A stretch of 22,794 nucleotides of DNA from a virus, in IMG/VR virus record IMGVR_UViG_3300047300_001079, positions 1-22,794 of that record. One strand, 5' to 3'. Position numbers and translations under genes: made by a program. Of this stretch, positions 6,644-12,747 are shown one piece after another. The notes below the pieces were generated by a model. The model was given only the letters and a program-made list of their open reading frames with translations, was not told the DNA's origin and searched no databases. The stretch's first letter is position 1; each line of letters begins with the position of its first letter.

Positions 6644-7325
6644 ACTAAAAGCTCATGCAGCAGAATTGGAAGCAATTTTAGCTGCGCGGGCTTTTTCTTC
6701 GCCTTCAGAAATCACCTCAGAATGGTACACCCGAAACTTTAGTAACTGTTGGTTCCGACGTGGTAACTTAGATGTTATTGACGTATCGGAATCTAAAAAG
6801 TTGTATATGATGCACCTGTGTGTATTTCCACATACATATGATGCAGCACCTATTTATGGGTTTGATATTGTAGCCGGCACAAATAAAATCACAGGGGCTT
6901 TTTTAGATTTTAGTCCTGTAGGTGATCCAGAGCATCCAATGTGCAAGTGGTTTCAAGAATTAGTAGAACCCACCGAATGGGCTAAACCACGTGAACTACC
7001 TGAATGGGCTCGTAATATATTTTCTAACCGCATGGTTGCTGCAGGTAATATTAACACAGACTTTGAACTAAGTGTTATCTTAGAAATAAGCAAGAAGTCA
7101 CTTATTTATTACTTGGACAACTTAAAACACCATCGTCCAGCATTAAAGTACGAAGATATGGTAGCACAACATAATTTTACTGAAAAGCAAAATTATTACT
7201 GTCAGCAACAAAAATGTAACCCACATACTCCCAGAGTATTAAAATCACTAGGATTCAATGATGATCAAGTCCATGAGTACATACATAAAGAACTGTTTCC
7301 TGAAATACGAACAACAGTGGATTGA
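6624..7325 (+). CDS. pcyX: Ferredoxin-dependent bilin reductase (PcyX/PcyA lineage)
   Basis: Reduces biliverdin to a phycobilin. The core PIYGFDIVAG followed by ITGAFLDFSP is the family signature. By hand alignment D81 equals the essential Asp105 of PcyA/PebS and H64 equals PcyA His88 (both 17 residues apart). The C-terminal YYCQQQKCNPHTPRVL matches the YxxQQ..N..T.RVL helix of PcyA, with N199 at the position of PebS Asp206. No Glu aligns without gaps to PcyA Glu76 (I52 there; D50 and D53 are near), which would fit a phage PcyX making phycoerythrobilin rather than a classical PcyA making phycocyanobilin, but this is inference. The 233 aa are typical for phage enzymes. The start overlaps the heme oxygenase end; no strong ribosome site, so coupling is likely. 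Confidence 0.92.
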   Translation: MSTIFNKLKAHAAELEAILAARAFSSPSEITSEWYTRNFSNCWFRRGNLDVIDVSESKKLYMMHLCVFPHTYDAAPIYGFDIVAGTNKITGAFLDFSPVGDPEHPMCKWFQELVEPTEWAKPRELPEWARNIFSNRMVAAGNINTDFELSVILEISKKSLIYYLDNLKHHRPALKYEDMVAQHNFTEKQNYYCQQQKCNPHTPRVLKSLGFNDDQVHEYIHKELFPEIRTTVD

Positions 7326-7355
7326 TTATTGGTATCACTATGGAGGACCAAAGTA

Positions 7356-7775
7356 ATGTGGATACTACAATTTTTACCCAATTGGTTATTTTATATAATT
7401 CTGTTCGGTGGTGTAATAGGATTTTTAGTTACACACTTTATTAAAGTAATACCTCAAGCAGAATTAATTCAAGTTGCAAGTGCTGTAGCAATTATTGCTA
7501 GCGTTTACATGATAGGTGCTATAAGCAACAATGATGCTTGGTTGTTACGAGTCAAAGAATTAGAAACAAAAGTTGCACAAGCAGAAGCACAAAGTGCTGA
7601 ACTCAATACTAAGATTGTTGAAGTTAGTGCTGCAAAAACTCAAGTAGTTCGTGAGCGTGGTCGTGATATAGTCAAATATGTGGATCGTGAAGTAGTCAAG
7701 TTTGATACTACTTGTGTGATACCCAAAGAATTTGTAACCGCACATAATCGTGCAGCAGAGGCACCAAAGAAATGA
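7356..7775 (+). CDS. Probable inner-membrane spanin (Rz-like)
   Basis: Start set at ATG 7356 because GGAGG lies at 7342-7346; an in-frame TTG at 7329 lacks such a site. The 139-aa product has two N-terminal hydrophobic segments (about 8-28 and 37-56), a charged coiled-coil-like stretch at about 62-100 and a periplasmic tail with CVIPKEFV.AHN, an ending seen in many phage Rz-like proteins. The next gene is a small lipoprotein overlapping by 4 bp and then an endolysin, the standard order of i-spanin, o-spanin and lysin. Two membrane segments rather than one are unusual for an i-spanin, so a holin-spanin fusion or holin role is possible. Confidence 0.72.
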   Translation: MWILQFLPNWLFYIILFGGVIGFLVTHFIKVIPQAELIQVASAVAIIASVYMIGAISNNDAWLLRVKELETKVAQAEAQSAELNTKIVEVSAAKTQVVRERGRDIVKYVDREVVKFDTTCVIPKEFVTAHNRAAEAPKK

Positions 7776-8038
7776 AACTGTTAGCATTAACATTAACTTT
7801 AGCGTTAACGGGTTGCTCAACAACTGTTCCAGTTACAGCAAAATTTCCACAAGCACCAGGTACACTAGTACAAGAGTCTTGTCCTAACTTACAAAAACTG
7901 GAAGAGTCTACTAAACTGTCGGATGTGGCAAAAACCGTAACTGTTAATTATTCAGAATATTACTTGTGTGCAGTTAAGTTAGAAGCCTGGCAACGCTGGT
8001 ATCGTGAACAAAAAACCATCTATGAAAGCGTAAAATAA
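7772..8038 (+). CDS. Outer-membrane spanin lipoprotein (Rz1-like)
   Basis: An 88-aa lipoprotein: a short hydrophobic signal ending in lipobox LTGC with lipidated Cys15, giving a mature protein of 74 residues. The C-terminal WYREQKTIYESVK is typical of small phage lysis lipoproteins as I remember them. It overlaps the putative i-spanin by an ATGA junction and the endolysin start by one base, supporting a spanin pair that would fuse inner and outer membranes at lysis. The presence of a lipoprotein spanin argues for a Gram-negative host. Confidence 0.78.
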   Translation: MKLLALTLTLALTGCSTTVPVTAKFPQAPGTLVQESCPNLQKLEESTKLSDVAKTVTVNYSEYYLCAVKLEAWQRWYREQKTIYESVK

Positions 8039-8652
8039 TGGAACTAAAAATCGAGCAACTAAAACAAATTGTCGATAAAAATCCTTATATTGAACACTGG
8101 CATCATGCGCTGGTGCAGCTACTACCAGACTATGAGATTAATACCCCCGCACGTATGGCGGCTTTTTTAGCGCAATGTGCACATGAGTCAGGTGGATTTC
8201 GTGCAATCAAAGAAAACTTAAATTATCGTGCAGCTAGCCTACGCAAAACATTTGGCAAATATTTTCCTACTGATGAAATTGCACAGCAATATGCAAATAA
8301 ACCAGAAAAGATTGCAAACCGAGTTTACGCTAACCGCATGGGTAATGGTGACGAAGCATCAGGCGATGGGTATCGATACTGTGGGCGTGGATTGATTCAA
8401 CTAACTGGCAAAGACAATTATTTTTGGTTTGCTGCTAGTTTGAACTTAACACCAGAACAAGCTTCAGACTATATGGAAACATTTGAAGGTGCGGCACAGT
8501 CGGCGTGCTGGTTTTGGGAAACAAACAATTTAAATCAATGGGCAGATAAAGGCGATATCTTGACCCTAACCAAACGTATCAATGGTGGTACAATTGGACT
8601 AGAAGATCGTAAAAAGCATTATGAACATGCTTTACACATTTTTGGCGGCTAA
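8038..8652 (+). CDS. GH19 chitinase-like endolysin
   Basis: A 204-aa peptidoglycan hydrolase of the lysozyme/GH19 class. The catalytic Glu candidates are E50 in AQCAHESGGF and E59 in IKENLNY. The substrate-groove signature is YANRMGN followed by GYRYCGRGLIQLTG, ending about residue 124, and a late RINGGTIGL motif follows. No signal peptide or membrane anchor is visible, so export should depend on a holin. The start codon overlaps the upstream TAA by one base. Downstream, and in the same frame after the stop, is a 43-aa ORF. Confidence 0.93.
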   Translation: MELKIEQLKQIVDKNPYIEHWHHALVQLLPDYEINTPARMAAFLAQCAHESGGFRAIKENLNYRAASLRKTFGKYFPTDEIAQQYANKPEKIANRVYANRMGNGDEASGDGYRYCGRGLIQLTGKDNYFWFAASLNLTPEQASDYMETFEGAAQSACWFWETNNLNQWADKGDILTLTKRINGGTIGLEDRKKHYEHALHIFGG

Positions 8653-8655
8653 GCC

Positions 8656-8787
8656 TTGATCACAGCTTGGTTAATTTCAATAACATTAGGTTATGTACCA
8701 CCTGAACGCGAGTGTGTTCGGTGGACATGGTCTGGAGACGTATATAATAGAAAAGTAATATGTTTAAAGTGGCGTAAGCGCCCATAG
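8656..8787 (+). CDS. Small conserved-looking phage protein, 43 aa, TTG start
   Basis: An ORF from TTG 8656 to TAG 8787 fills the gap between endolysin and the next gene. There is no in-frame ATG, so TTG (or a neighbouring ATC) is the only plausible start; it follows the endolysin stop by 3 bp. The product has a short hydrophobic N-terminus (ITAWLISITLGYV), then PPERECVRWTWSGDVYNRKV and CLKWRKRP, rich in Trp, Cys and Arg. I recall closely similar tiny proteins in aquatic phages, but I know no function. The two cysteines may matter if it is exported. Confidence 0.6.
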   Translation: MITAWLISITLGYVPPERECVRWTWSGDVYNRKVICLKWRKRP

Positions 8788-8796
8788 GAGGTAAGT

Positions 8797-9288
8797 ATGA
8801 TAGATCCGATGACCGCTCTAGCGGGGATACAGTCGGCCATTAGTATGGTCAAGAAGGCTTCGAAAGTTGCTAACGATTTAGGGTCATTAGCCCCTATGAT
8901 TGGTAAGATGTTTGATGCTAAAAGCACTGCGACTAAGGCTTTAATTGAAGCCAAACGTAGTGGCGGGGGCAACAACATGGGCACTGCTCTTCAAATTGAA
9001 ATGGCACTAGAACAAGCGCGTGCATTTGAAGAAGAACTAAAAATGCTGTTTATGCAAACAGGCAAGATTGATGTGTGGAACAAAATCAAAGCACGTCAAG
9101 CGGAAATGGATCGTGACGATGCCATTGCACTTCGTAAATTAAAAGACGCTGAAAAAGCCGCAAAAGAAAAAGAACAGTTTTACACAGATATAGCTATAGG
9201 TGTTGGAGTTGTCTTTTTTGTACTATTCTTAATCTTTGTTGGTATCAACGAATTAGGCGACTTGTGTGCTAAAGGATGTGGTCGATGA
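8797..9288 (+). CDS. Coiled-coil protein with C-terminal membrane segment
   Basis: A 163-aa protein with a textbook ribosome site (AGGAGG directly upstream, 8786-8791). Residues 1-60 are Ala/Ser/Lys-rich with a GGGNN turn at 57-60; 65-130 form a charged helix likely to be coiled coil; 133-150 is a strongly hydrophobic single membrane segment; a short tail with two Cys follows. It lies among small membrane genes after the lysis module. No family recognised with confidence; similar proteins occur in marine phages. A structural/internal virion or lysis-regulating role are both possible. The strong ribosome site suggests high expression. Confidence 0.8.
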   Translation: MIDPMTALAGIQSAISMVKKASKVANDLGSLAPMIGKMFDAKSTATKALIEAKRSGGGNNMGTALQIEMALEQARAFEEELKMLFMQTGKIDVWNKIKARQAEMDRDDAIALRKLKDAEKAAKEKEQFYTDIAIGVGVVFFVLFLIFVGINELGDLCAKGCGR

Positions 9289-9434
9289 ATGAGTATCAAA
9301 AAACTTTTGATTTAGCTTTAAGAATATGTGTGTATGGTATGGTTGCCATGTATTTTCTTGGATTTCTAAAATTCTTACCAAACGATCTATCAGACAAAAT
9401 CGTTAACTTATTACTAGGAAAAATAGGCCTATAA
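9285..9434 (+). CDS. Small membrane protein, 49 aa
   Basis: ATG at 9285 overlaps the upstream TGA (ATGA junction) and the frame runs to TAA at 9432-9434, three bases before the next ATG. The product begins MNEYQKTFDLALR, has a hydrophobic stretch (ICVYGMVAMYFLGFLKFL, residues 14-31) and a short amphipathic end IVNLLLGKIGL. One membrane segment is likely. No function recognised; size and place would allow a small holin-type or accessory lysis protein. Confidence 0.65.
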   Translation: MNEYQKTFDLALRICVYGMVAMYFLGFLKFLPNDLSDKIVNLLLGKIGL

Positions 9435-9436
9435 CA

Positions 9437-9721
9437 ATGCACAATGATTTAAAGCTGTTTAAATGGGCAGCAATATTATTAGTATTACCATTAGCATTAG
9501 GATTTTGTGGCAAAGAAAGCTTTCGCTATCCTTGTCAAGATCCTGCAAATTGGGACAAAGACTTCTGTAAACCACCTATATGCGATGTTACAAGAACTTG
9601 CCCAGAACATATATTTAAAGGCCAGCGAGATCCAAGACTTGGCCCTCCAGCAACCAGAACAGAACCTATGGTAACGCCGCAATGTACAACACCAACACAA
9701 GGAGCTAATTGTGGAAAGTAA
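9437..9721 (+). CDS. Small exported cysteine-rich protein
   Basis: A 94-aa product with a hydrophobic N-terminus (about 9-23) ending in LGFC, which resembles but does not satisfy a lipobox because the residue before Cys is Phe. The mature part holds six Cys, with PCQDPANWDKDFCKPPIC and TRTCPEHIF motifs, and a Pro/Thr-rich end. Likely periplasmic or membrane-anchored with disulfides. I recall similar proteins in cyanophage and other marine phage genomes but no function. It overlaps the next gene by 11 bp. Confidence 0.72.
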   Translation: MHNDLKLFKWAAILLVLPLALGFCGKESFRYPCQDPANWDKDFCKPPICDVTRTCPEHIFKGQRDPRLGPPATRTEPMVTPQCTTPTQGANCGK

Positions 9722-10172
9722 CACAATTATTTATACTGAAGATCAGCTAATGGCGCGCCTGAAATTTTTTATTGGCATTTGTCTTGCGCTTACCTTAACT
9801 GGAATCGTATTCGTAGTATTATATTCAATTATTTTTATTACACAGCCATTAAACGCTATTAGCCCAATCGATCAAAAGTTTTTTGAAATGATTATTCCAA
9901 TTGCTACCTTTTTAACAGGTACGCTAAGCGGAATTATGTTAGCAGGCGGTAGCAAAGAAGAAATGGAAATGAAGCGCGATATGATTAAACAAGCGCAAGA
10001 AAATTCAAATACTTATGCCAAAGCTAATCCTGTTAAAATAGAGCCACAGTTTACAAGCCCAATTCAGACAACTGCTGGATTTAATGGAACTAGTGCAGCG
10101 CCTAGTACTCCTGGAATTACTTATATTAACGGCAAACCTGCTCCAGTACAAGCACCACATCCGGAGATCTAA
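9711..10172 (+). CDS. Two-segment membrane protein, GTG start
   Basis: A 153-aa protein starting at GTG 9711, chosen because AAGGAG sits at 9699-9704. Two hydrophobic segments at about 18-43 and 61-80 are joined by a short loop containing SPIDQKFFE; then comes a charged KEEMEMKRD helix and a Pro/Thr/Gly-rich C-terminal tail of about 60 residues. The loop motif IDQK-x-F-[DE] recurs in the next gene. A holin-like or membrane-organising role is possible; no named family recognised. Confidence 0.75.
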   Translation: MESNTIIYTEDQLMARLKFFIGICLALTLTGIVFVVLYSIIFITQPLNAISPIDQKFFEMIIPIATFLTGTLSGIMLAGGSKEEMEMKRDMIKQAQENSNTYAKANPVKIEPQFTSPIQTTAGFNGTSAAPSTPGITYINGKPAPVQAPHPEI

Positions 10173-10391
10173 ATGAGTCGGTTAAAGACTATGTTATCAG
10201 AAGATCCAACAGTTAGTAGTAAACGAGTAATTACTTTTTTAGCATTTTTACTATGTGCTGCGGCTTTTGTGGCAATGATACTTGGGCATCAAATAGATCA
10301 AAAATTATTTGATTCTATGATGTATATTGTAATTGCAGGCTTAGGATTTACAGCAAGCGAAAAGTTTGCACCAACCAAGGAAATTAAATGA
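10173..10391 (+). CDS. Small two-segment membrane protein (holin-like)
   Basis: A 72-aa protein with GGAG 8 bp before the ATG. It has hydrophobic segments at about 19-38 and 47-60 separated by GHQIDQKLFDS, and a charged end (EKFAPTKEIK). Size and topology are those of small class II holins, and it is near an endolysin and spanins, but it is separated from them by several genes. The IDQKLFD turn resembles IDQKFFE in the upstream protein, suggesting shared origin. Ends in an ATGA overlap with the next gene. Confidence 0.72.
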   Translation: MSRLKTMLSEDPTVSSKRVITFLAFLLCAAAFVAMILGHQIDQKLFDSMMYIVIAGLGFTASEKFAPTKEIK

Positions 10392-10597
10392 AAAAAGTTA
10401 TTTTAGCAATTGTAACCAGTTTAGCACTGGTTTCAGCATTTGCCGAAGCAGAGACCAAACAAGTCTGTAAAGACAAAATGGACAAATCAGGTAAACCAGT
10501 TAAAAAGGCAGACGGTAGTACTGCACAAGAGTGCAAAACTATCAAGGTGCACCAAAAACTTGAAGGTAATAAAGTCGAAGACGCTAAGAAGAAATAA
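10388..10597 (+). CDS. Small secreted basic protein
   Basis: A 69-aa product with a clear Sec signal peptide: KK, a hydrophobic core to about residue 17 and AFAEA as the likely cleavage region. The mature part of about 50 residues is Lys-rich with two Cys (KQVCKDKMDKSGK and AQECKTIK), probably one disulfide. Function unknown; a periplasmic protein. It is the last gene before the promoter/hairpin region at 10606-10649. Confidence 0.7.
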   Translation: MKKVILAIVTSLALVSAFAEAETKQVCKDKMDKSGKPVKKADGSTAQECKTIKVHQKLEGNKVEDAKKK

Positions 10598-10605
10598 ATT
10601 TATAT

Positions 10606-10634
10606 TTGACAGACATATGCAGGTCTGCTATAAT
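10606..10634 (+). promoter_or_regulatory. Perfect consensus sigma-70 promoter for phoH
   Basis: TTGACA (10606-10611) and TATAAT (10629-10634) are exact consensus hexamers with exactly 17 bp between them. The predicted start is about 10641, giving a leader of some 35 nt with AAGGA before the phoH ATG at 10677. The -10 box lies between the arms of an inverted repeat (10622-10649). Confidence 0.9.
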
Positions 10635-10649
10635 ATAACTTAGCAGACC
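10622..10649. repeat. 9-bp inverted repeat around the -10 box (operator or hairpin)
   Basis: GGTCTGCTA (10622-10630) and TAGCAGACC (10641-10649) are perfect inverted copies with a 10-bp centre that contains most of the TATAAT box. A third partial copy, CAGAC at 10610-10614, could pair with GTCTG at 10623-10627. As DNA this looks like a repressor operator. As RNA from upstream genes it would be a hairpin followed by GATTTTATC, a weak terminator. Confidence 0.8.
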
Positions 10650-10676
10650 GATTTTATCAACCTTACAAGGAAGTTT

Positions 10677-11363
10677 ATGGCAAGTGGTAAAAGAGCAAGA
10701 CGTGACAACGTAGTACAGTTGGAACGCAACCCTATAGAGTACGGATTTACAGATGTAAAACCCTTAAACTTTATACAAGCGGAGTATCTTAGAGCAATTC
10801 AGTCTAATCAAATAGTATTTGGTGTAGGTAGTGCAGGAACAGGTAAAACGTATGTAGCAGCAACGTATGCTGCGGGAGAACTCTTTCATAGACGTATTCA
10901 GAAAATTATTCTGACTAGACCCAACGTTGAAACAGGACGTGGGCTAGGATTCTTACCAGGTACACTAGAGGAGAAATATGCTCCATATCTAGAACCTTTT
11001 GATAGCGTGTTTACTCGTAGCCTTGGAAAAGGTTTCTATGAGTACGCATTAAAAGCAAAAACAATTGAGCCTAAACCACTGGGTTTCATGCGTGGTGCAA
11101 CTTTTGACAATTGCATTGTTCTACTTGATGAGGCACAAAATGCCACAAAAGAAGAAATGAAGATGCTGCTATCGCGTATTGGTAAAAACTGTAAAATGAT
11201 TATTTCAGGAGATGTAGATCAATCGGACATTCCAGATAGTGGACTAAGTGACGCTATCAATCGATTAGATAGAATCCCAGATATTGAAGTAGTCCGATTC
11301 ATGGATGACGATATCGTCCGATCCAAGATGTGTAAACAAATTATTTTAGCTTATAGAGATTAA
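10677..11363 (+). CDS. phoH: PhoH-like P-loop ATPase
   Basis: A 228-aa ATPase of the PhoH family, common in marine and T4-like phages. Walker A is GSAGTGKT at 51-58; Walker B is IVLLDEAQN at 147-155. Other PhoH landmarks are RPNVETGRGLGFLPG at 81-95, MRGATFDN and a late SGDVDQSD sensor-like stretch. In bacteria PhoH is phosphate-regulated in some species and has been linked to RNA metabolism; its phage role is not settled. It has its own perfect promoter at 10606-10634 and ribosome site AAGGA, and is followed after 3 bp by another gene. Confidence 0.95.
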   Translation: MASGKRARRDNVVQLERNPIEYGFTDVKPLNFIQAEYLRAIQSNQIVFGVGSAGTGKTYVAATYAAGELFHRRIQKIILTRPNVETGRGLGFLPGTLEEKYAPYLEPFDSVFTRSLGKGFYEYALKAKTIEPKPLGFMRGATFDNCIVLLDEAQNATKEEMKMLLSRIGKNCKMIISGDVDQSDIPDSGLSDAINRLDRIPDIEVVRFMDDDIVRSKMCKQIILAYRD

Positions 11364-11366
11364 ATT

Positions 11367-11729
11367 ATGGCAGAAATGTTTAAACCTACAGAAGGTATGG
11401 CTAGTGCAGCCAAACGTGCACTAAAATGGCACGAAGAGGGTAAACCTGGAGGTACACTAGTTGGTTTAGCACGAGCCAATCAATTAAAAGACCGTGAAGA
11501 GTTATCTGCTTCAACTGTGTTACGAATGTTTTCATTCTTTAGCCGTCATGAAGTAGATAAAAAAGCAACTGGTTTCAATAGTGGAGAAGAAGGTTTTCCA
11601 TCAAAAGGACGAGTAGCTTGGGATATGTGGGGCGGCGATGGTGGCTTTAGTTGGAGTCGTGAAAAACGAGACCATATTATGGCACAACGCGCATTAGTTG
11701 TACACGAAATCTTAAAACTTCAAAAATAA
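11367..11729 (+). CDS. Conserved-looking phage protein of unknown function
   Basis: A 120-aa soluble, basic protein following phoH by 3 bp. Visible segments are AAKRALKWHEEG near the start, ASTVLRMFSFFSRHEVDK in the middle, and a glycine/tryptophan-rich RVAWDMWGGDGGFSWSREKRDHI towards the end. I recall similar KGRVAWDMWGGD-type segments in other phage proteins, some attached to head maturation proteins, but cannot assign a role. It is the last gene of the plus block; the terminator starts 8 bp after the stop. Confidence 0.78.
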   Translation: MAEMFKPTEGMASAAKRALKWHEEGKPGGTLVGLARANQLKDREELSASTVLRMFSFFSRHEVDKKATGFNSGEEGFPSKGRVAWDMWGGDGGFSWSREKRDHIMAQRALVVHEILKLQK

Positions 11730-11736
11730 AAGAAAA

Positions 11737-11760
11737 GCCCGCTATAGCAATATAGCGGGC
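11737..11760. terminator. Strong bidirectional intrinsic terminator
   Basis: GCCCGCTATA (11737-11746) pairs perfectly with TATAGCGGGC (11751-11760) around a GCAA loop. T6 follows on the plus side and an A-rich run (AAAAGAAAA) precedes it, so it should work in both directions. It separates the two convergent gene blocks. Confidence 0.95.
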
Positions 11761-11769
11761 TTTTTTGTT

Positions 11770-12177
11770 TTATACTACATTCCAGTTTGTTCCACTAAAT
11801 ATTAGTGTAACTGCACCATCTGTTGCAGCTAAGATAGTATAACTTCCTGCTACATTTTCAATAGTTTCTGCACCGTTAGGTGTAATTGTAATATCGCTAG
11901 TTTGTCCAGCTTCTGATTTAATTACAAGTACACGGCCTTCTATACCTGCCGTTAGATTAACTGTAACACCAGCTCCTGCTCCGTCTACCCCTATATAGTA
12001 GTTAGGCGTTGCACCCGCACTATCAATAGTATATGGGCTTGCAGCATCGTTAATTGCATGAGTATTAACTATACCGTTGCCAATAACAGAAATAACACCA
12101 TTGGTTACGTTTACACCGCTTCCAACTTTAACCACACCGTAGCCAGTGGTCGAGGCTAATGGACTATTAAATGCCAT
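11770..12177 (-). CDS. Appendage-like protein built from two shared modules
   Basis: A 135-aa Gly/Thr/Val-rich protein with the look of a virion decoration or fibre tip. The N-terminal module (LASTTGYGVVKVGSGVNV, residues 7-24) matches that of the neighbouring 184-aa protein (LASTSDYGVMKVGSGLTA). The C-terminal module (from YYIGVDG near 61 to GTNWNVV at the end) matches the C-terminus of the collagen-like protein (YYLGV ... GIEWNVV). It therefore combines parts of both neighbours. The start follows an AGGGGGA ribosome site. Probable beta-structured, likely trimeric, surface-exposed; binding target unknown. Confidence 0.75.
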   Translation of the reverse strand: MAFNSPLASTTGYGVVKVGSGVNVTNGVISVIGNGIVNTHAINDAASPYTIDSAGATPNYYIGVDGAGAGVTVNLTAGIEGRVLVIKSEAGQTSDITITPNGAETIENVAGSYTILAATDGAVTLIFSGTNWNVV

Positions 12178-12192
12178 GATTTTTTCCCCCTT

Positions 12193-12747
12193 TTAACTAA
12201 TTTTAGTCATTGTAACTTTTAAACTACTGCCTGTGGGTCTTGTAGGGTTTACGCCAGCAGGCAATGCACTGAGATTGACTGTTGTATCAGCACTAGACCA
12301 ACAGAATTGTAAATTGCTATTAGCAGCCATATTTAGAGTAAAATTGCCGCTTGTAAATATTATTGATAAGGTATTTATTAGTTCTAGGTCCTGCCTAGAT
12401 CCCGGCACGTCTACACCATTGTACCGTAACCAAATACTCATTGAACTAGTACCGCCACTAGTTTTTGCCATTGTGGTAGTAAATAGCACCGTGTATACAC
12501 CAGCATTAGTTACTCTAAGAGTATTACCGCCTACTAAACTAACGCCATTATTTGGTCCTATAGTACTAAATGTACCTATATTGACTTGATTTGCAACTGG
12601 ATTTGTTTGTGTACCATTACTATAAAAACCATAGTTTAAAACTAATCCTGACGAAGCACTAACTACGCCGTCTACAGCAGTTAAACCACTACCAACTTTC
12701 ATTACACCATAATCTGAAGTTGAGGCTAAAGGTTGATTGTAGCTCAT
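12193..12747 (-). CDS. C1q/TNF-like jelly-roll appendage protein
   Basis: Start placed at ATG 12747, in an ATGA overlap with the upstream stop; an in-frame ATG at 12759 would add four residues, but alignment of MSYNQPLAST with the paralogue's MAFNSPLAST favours 12747. The 184-aa product has the shared YGVMKVGSG N-terminal module and then a C1q/TNF-like beta-sandwich: the GVYTVLFTTTMAKTSGGTSSMS and IWLRYNG stretches resemble the F-x-x-G-x-Y-x-F core of C1q domains, and a late NSNLQFCW strand follows. In phages and spores such domains trimerise at fibre tips, often after collagen-like stalks; here the collagen stalk is in the adjacent gene. Confidence 0.65.
   Translation of the reverse strand: MSYNQPLASTSDYGVMKVGSGLTAVDGVVSASSGLVLNYGFYSNGTQTNPVANQVNIGTFSTIGPNNGVSLVGGNTLRVTNAGVYTVLFTTTMAKTSGGTSSMSIWLRYNGVDVPGSRQDLELINTLSIIFTSGNFTLNMAANSNLQFCWSSADTTVNLSALPAGVNPTRPTGSSLKVTMTKIS

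Noticed and set aside
8722-8748. TGGACA and TATAAT as a promoter for the gene at 8797
   Set aside because: Spacing is 15 bp, which is poor, and the site is inside a likely coding region.
12233-12589. Plus-strand 118-aa ORF opposite the C1q-like gene
   Set aside because: No ribosome site, and the minus-strand frame has clear paralogy with its neighbours.
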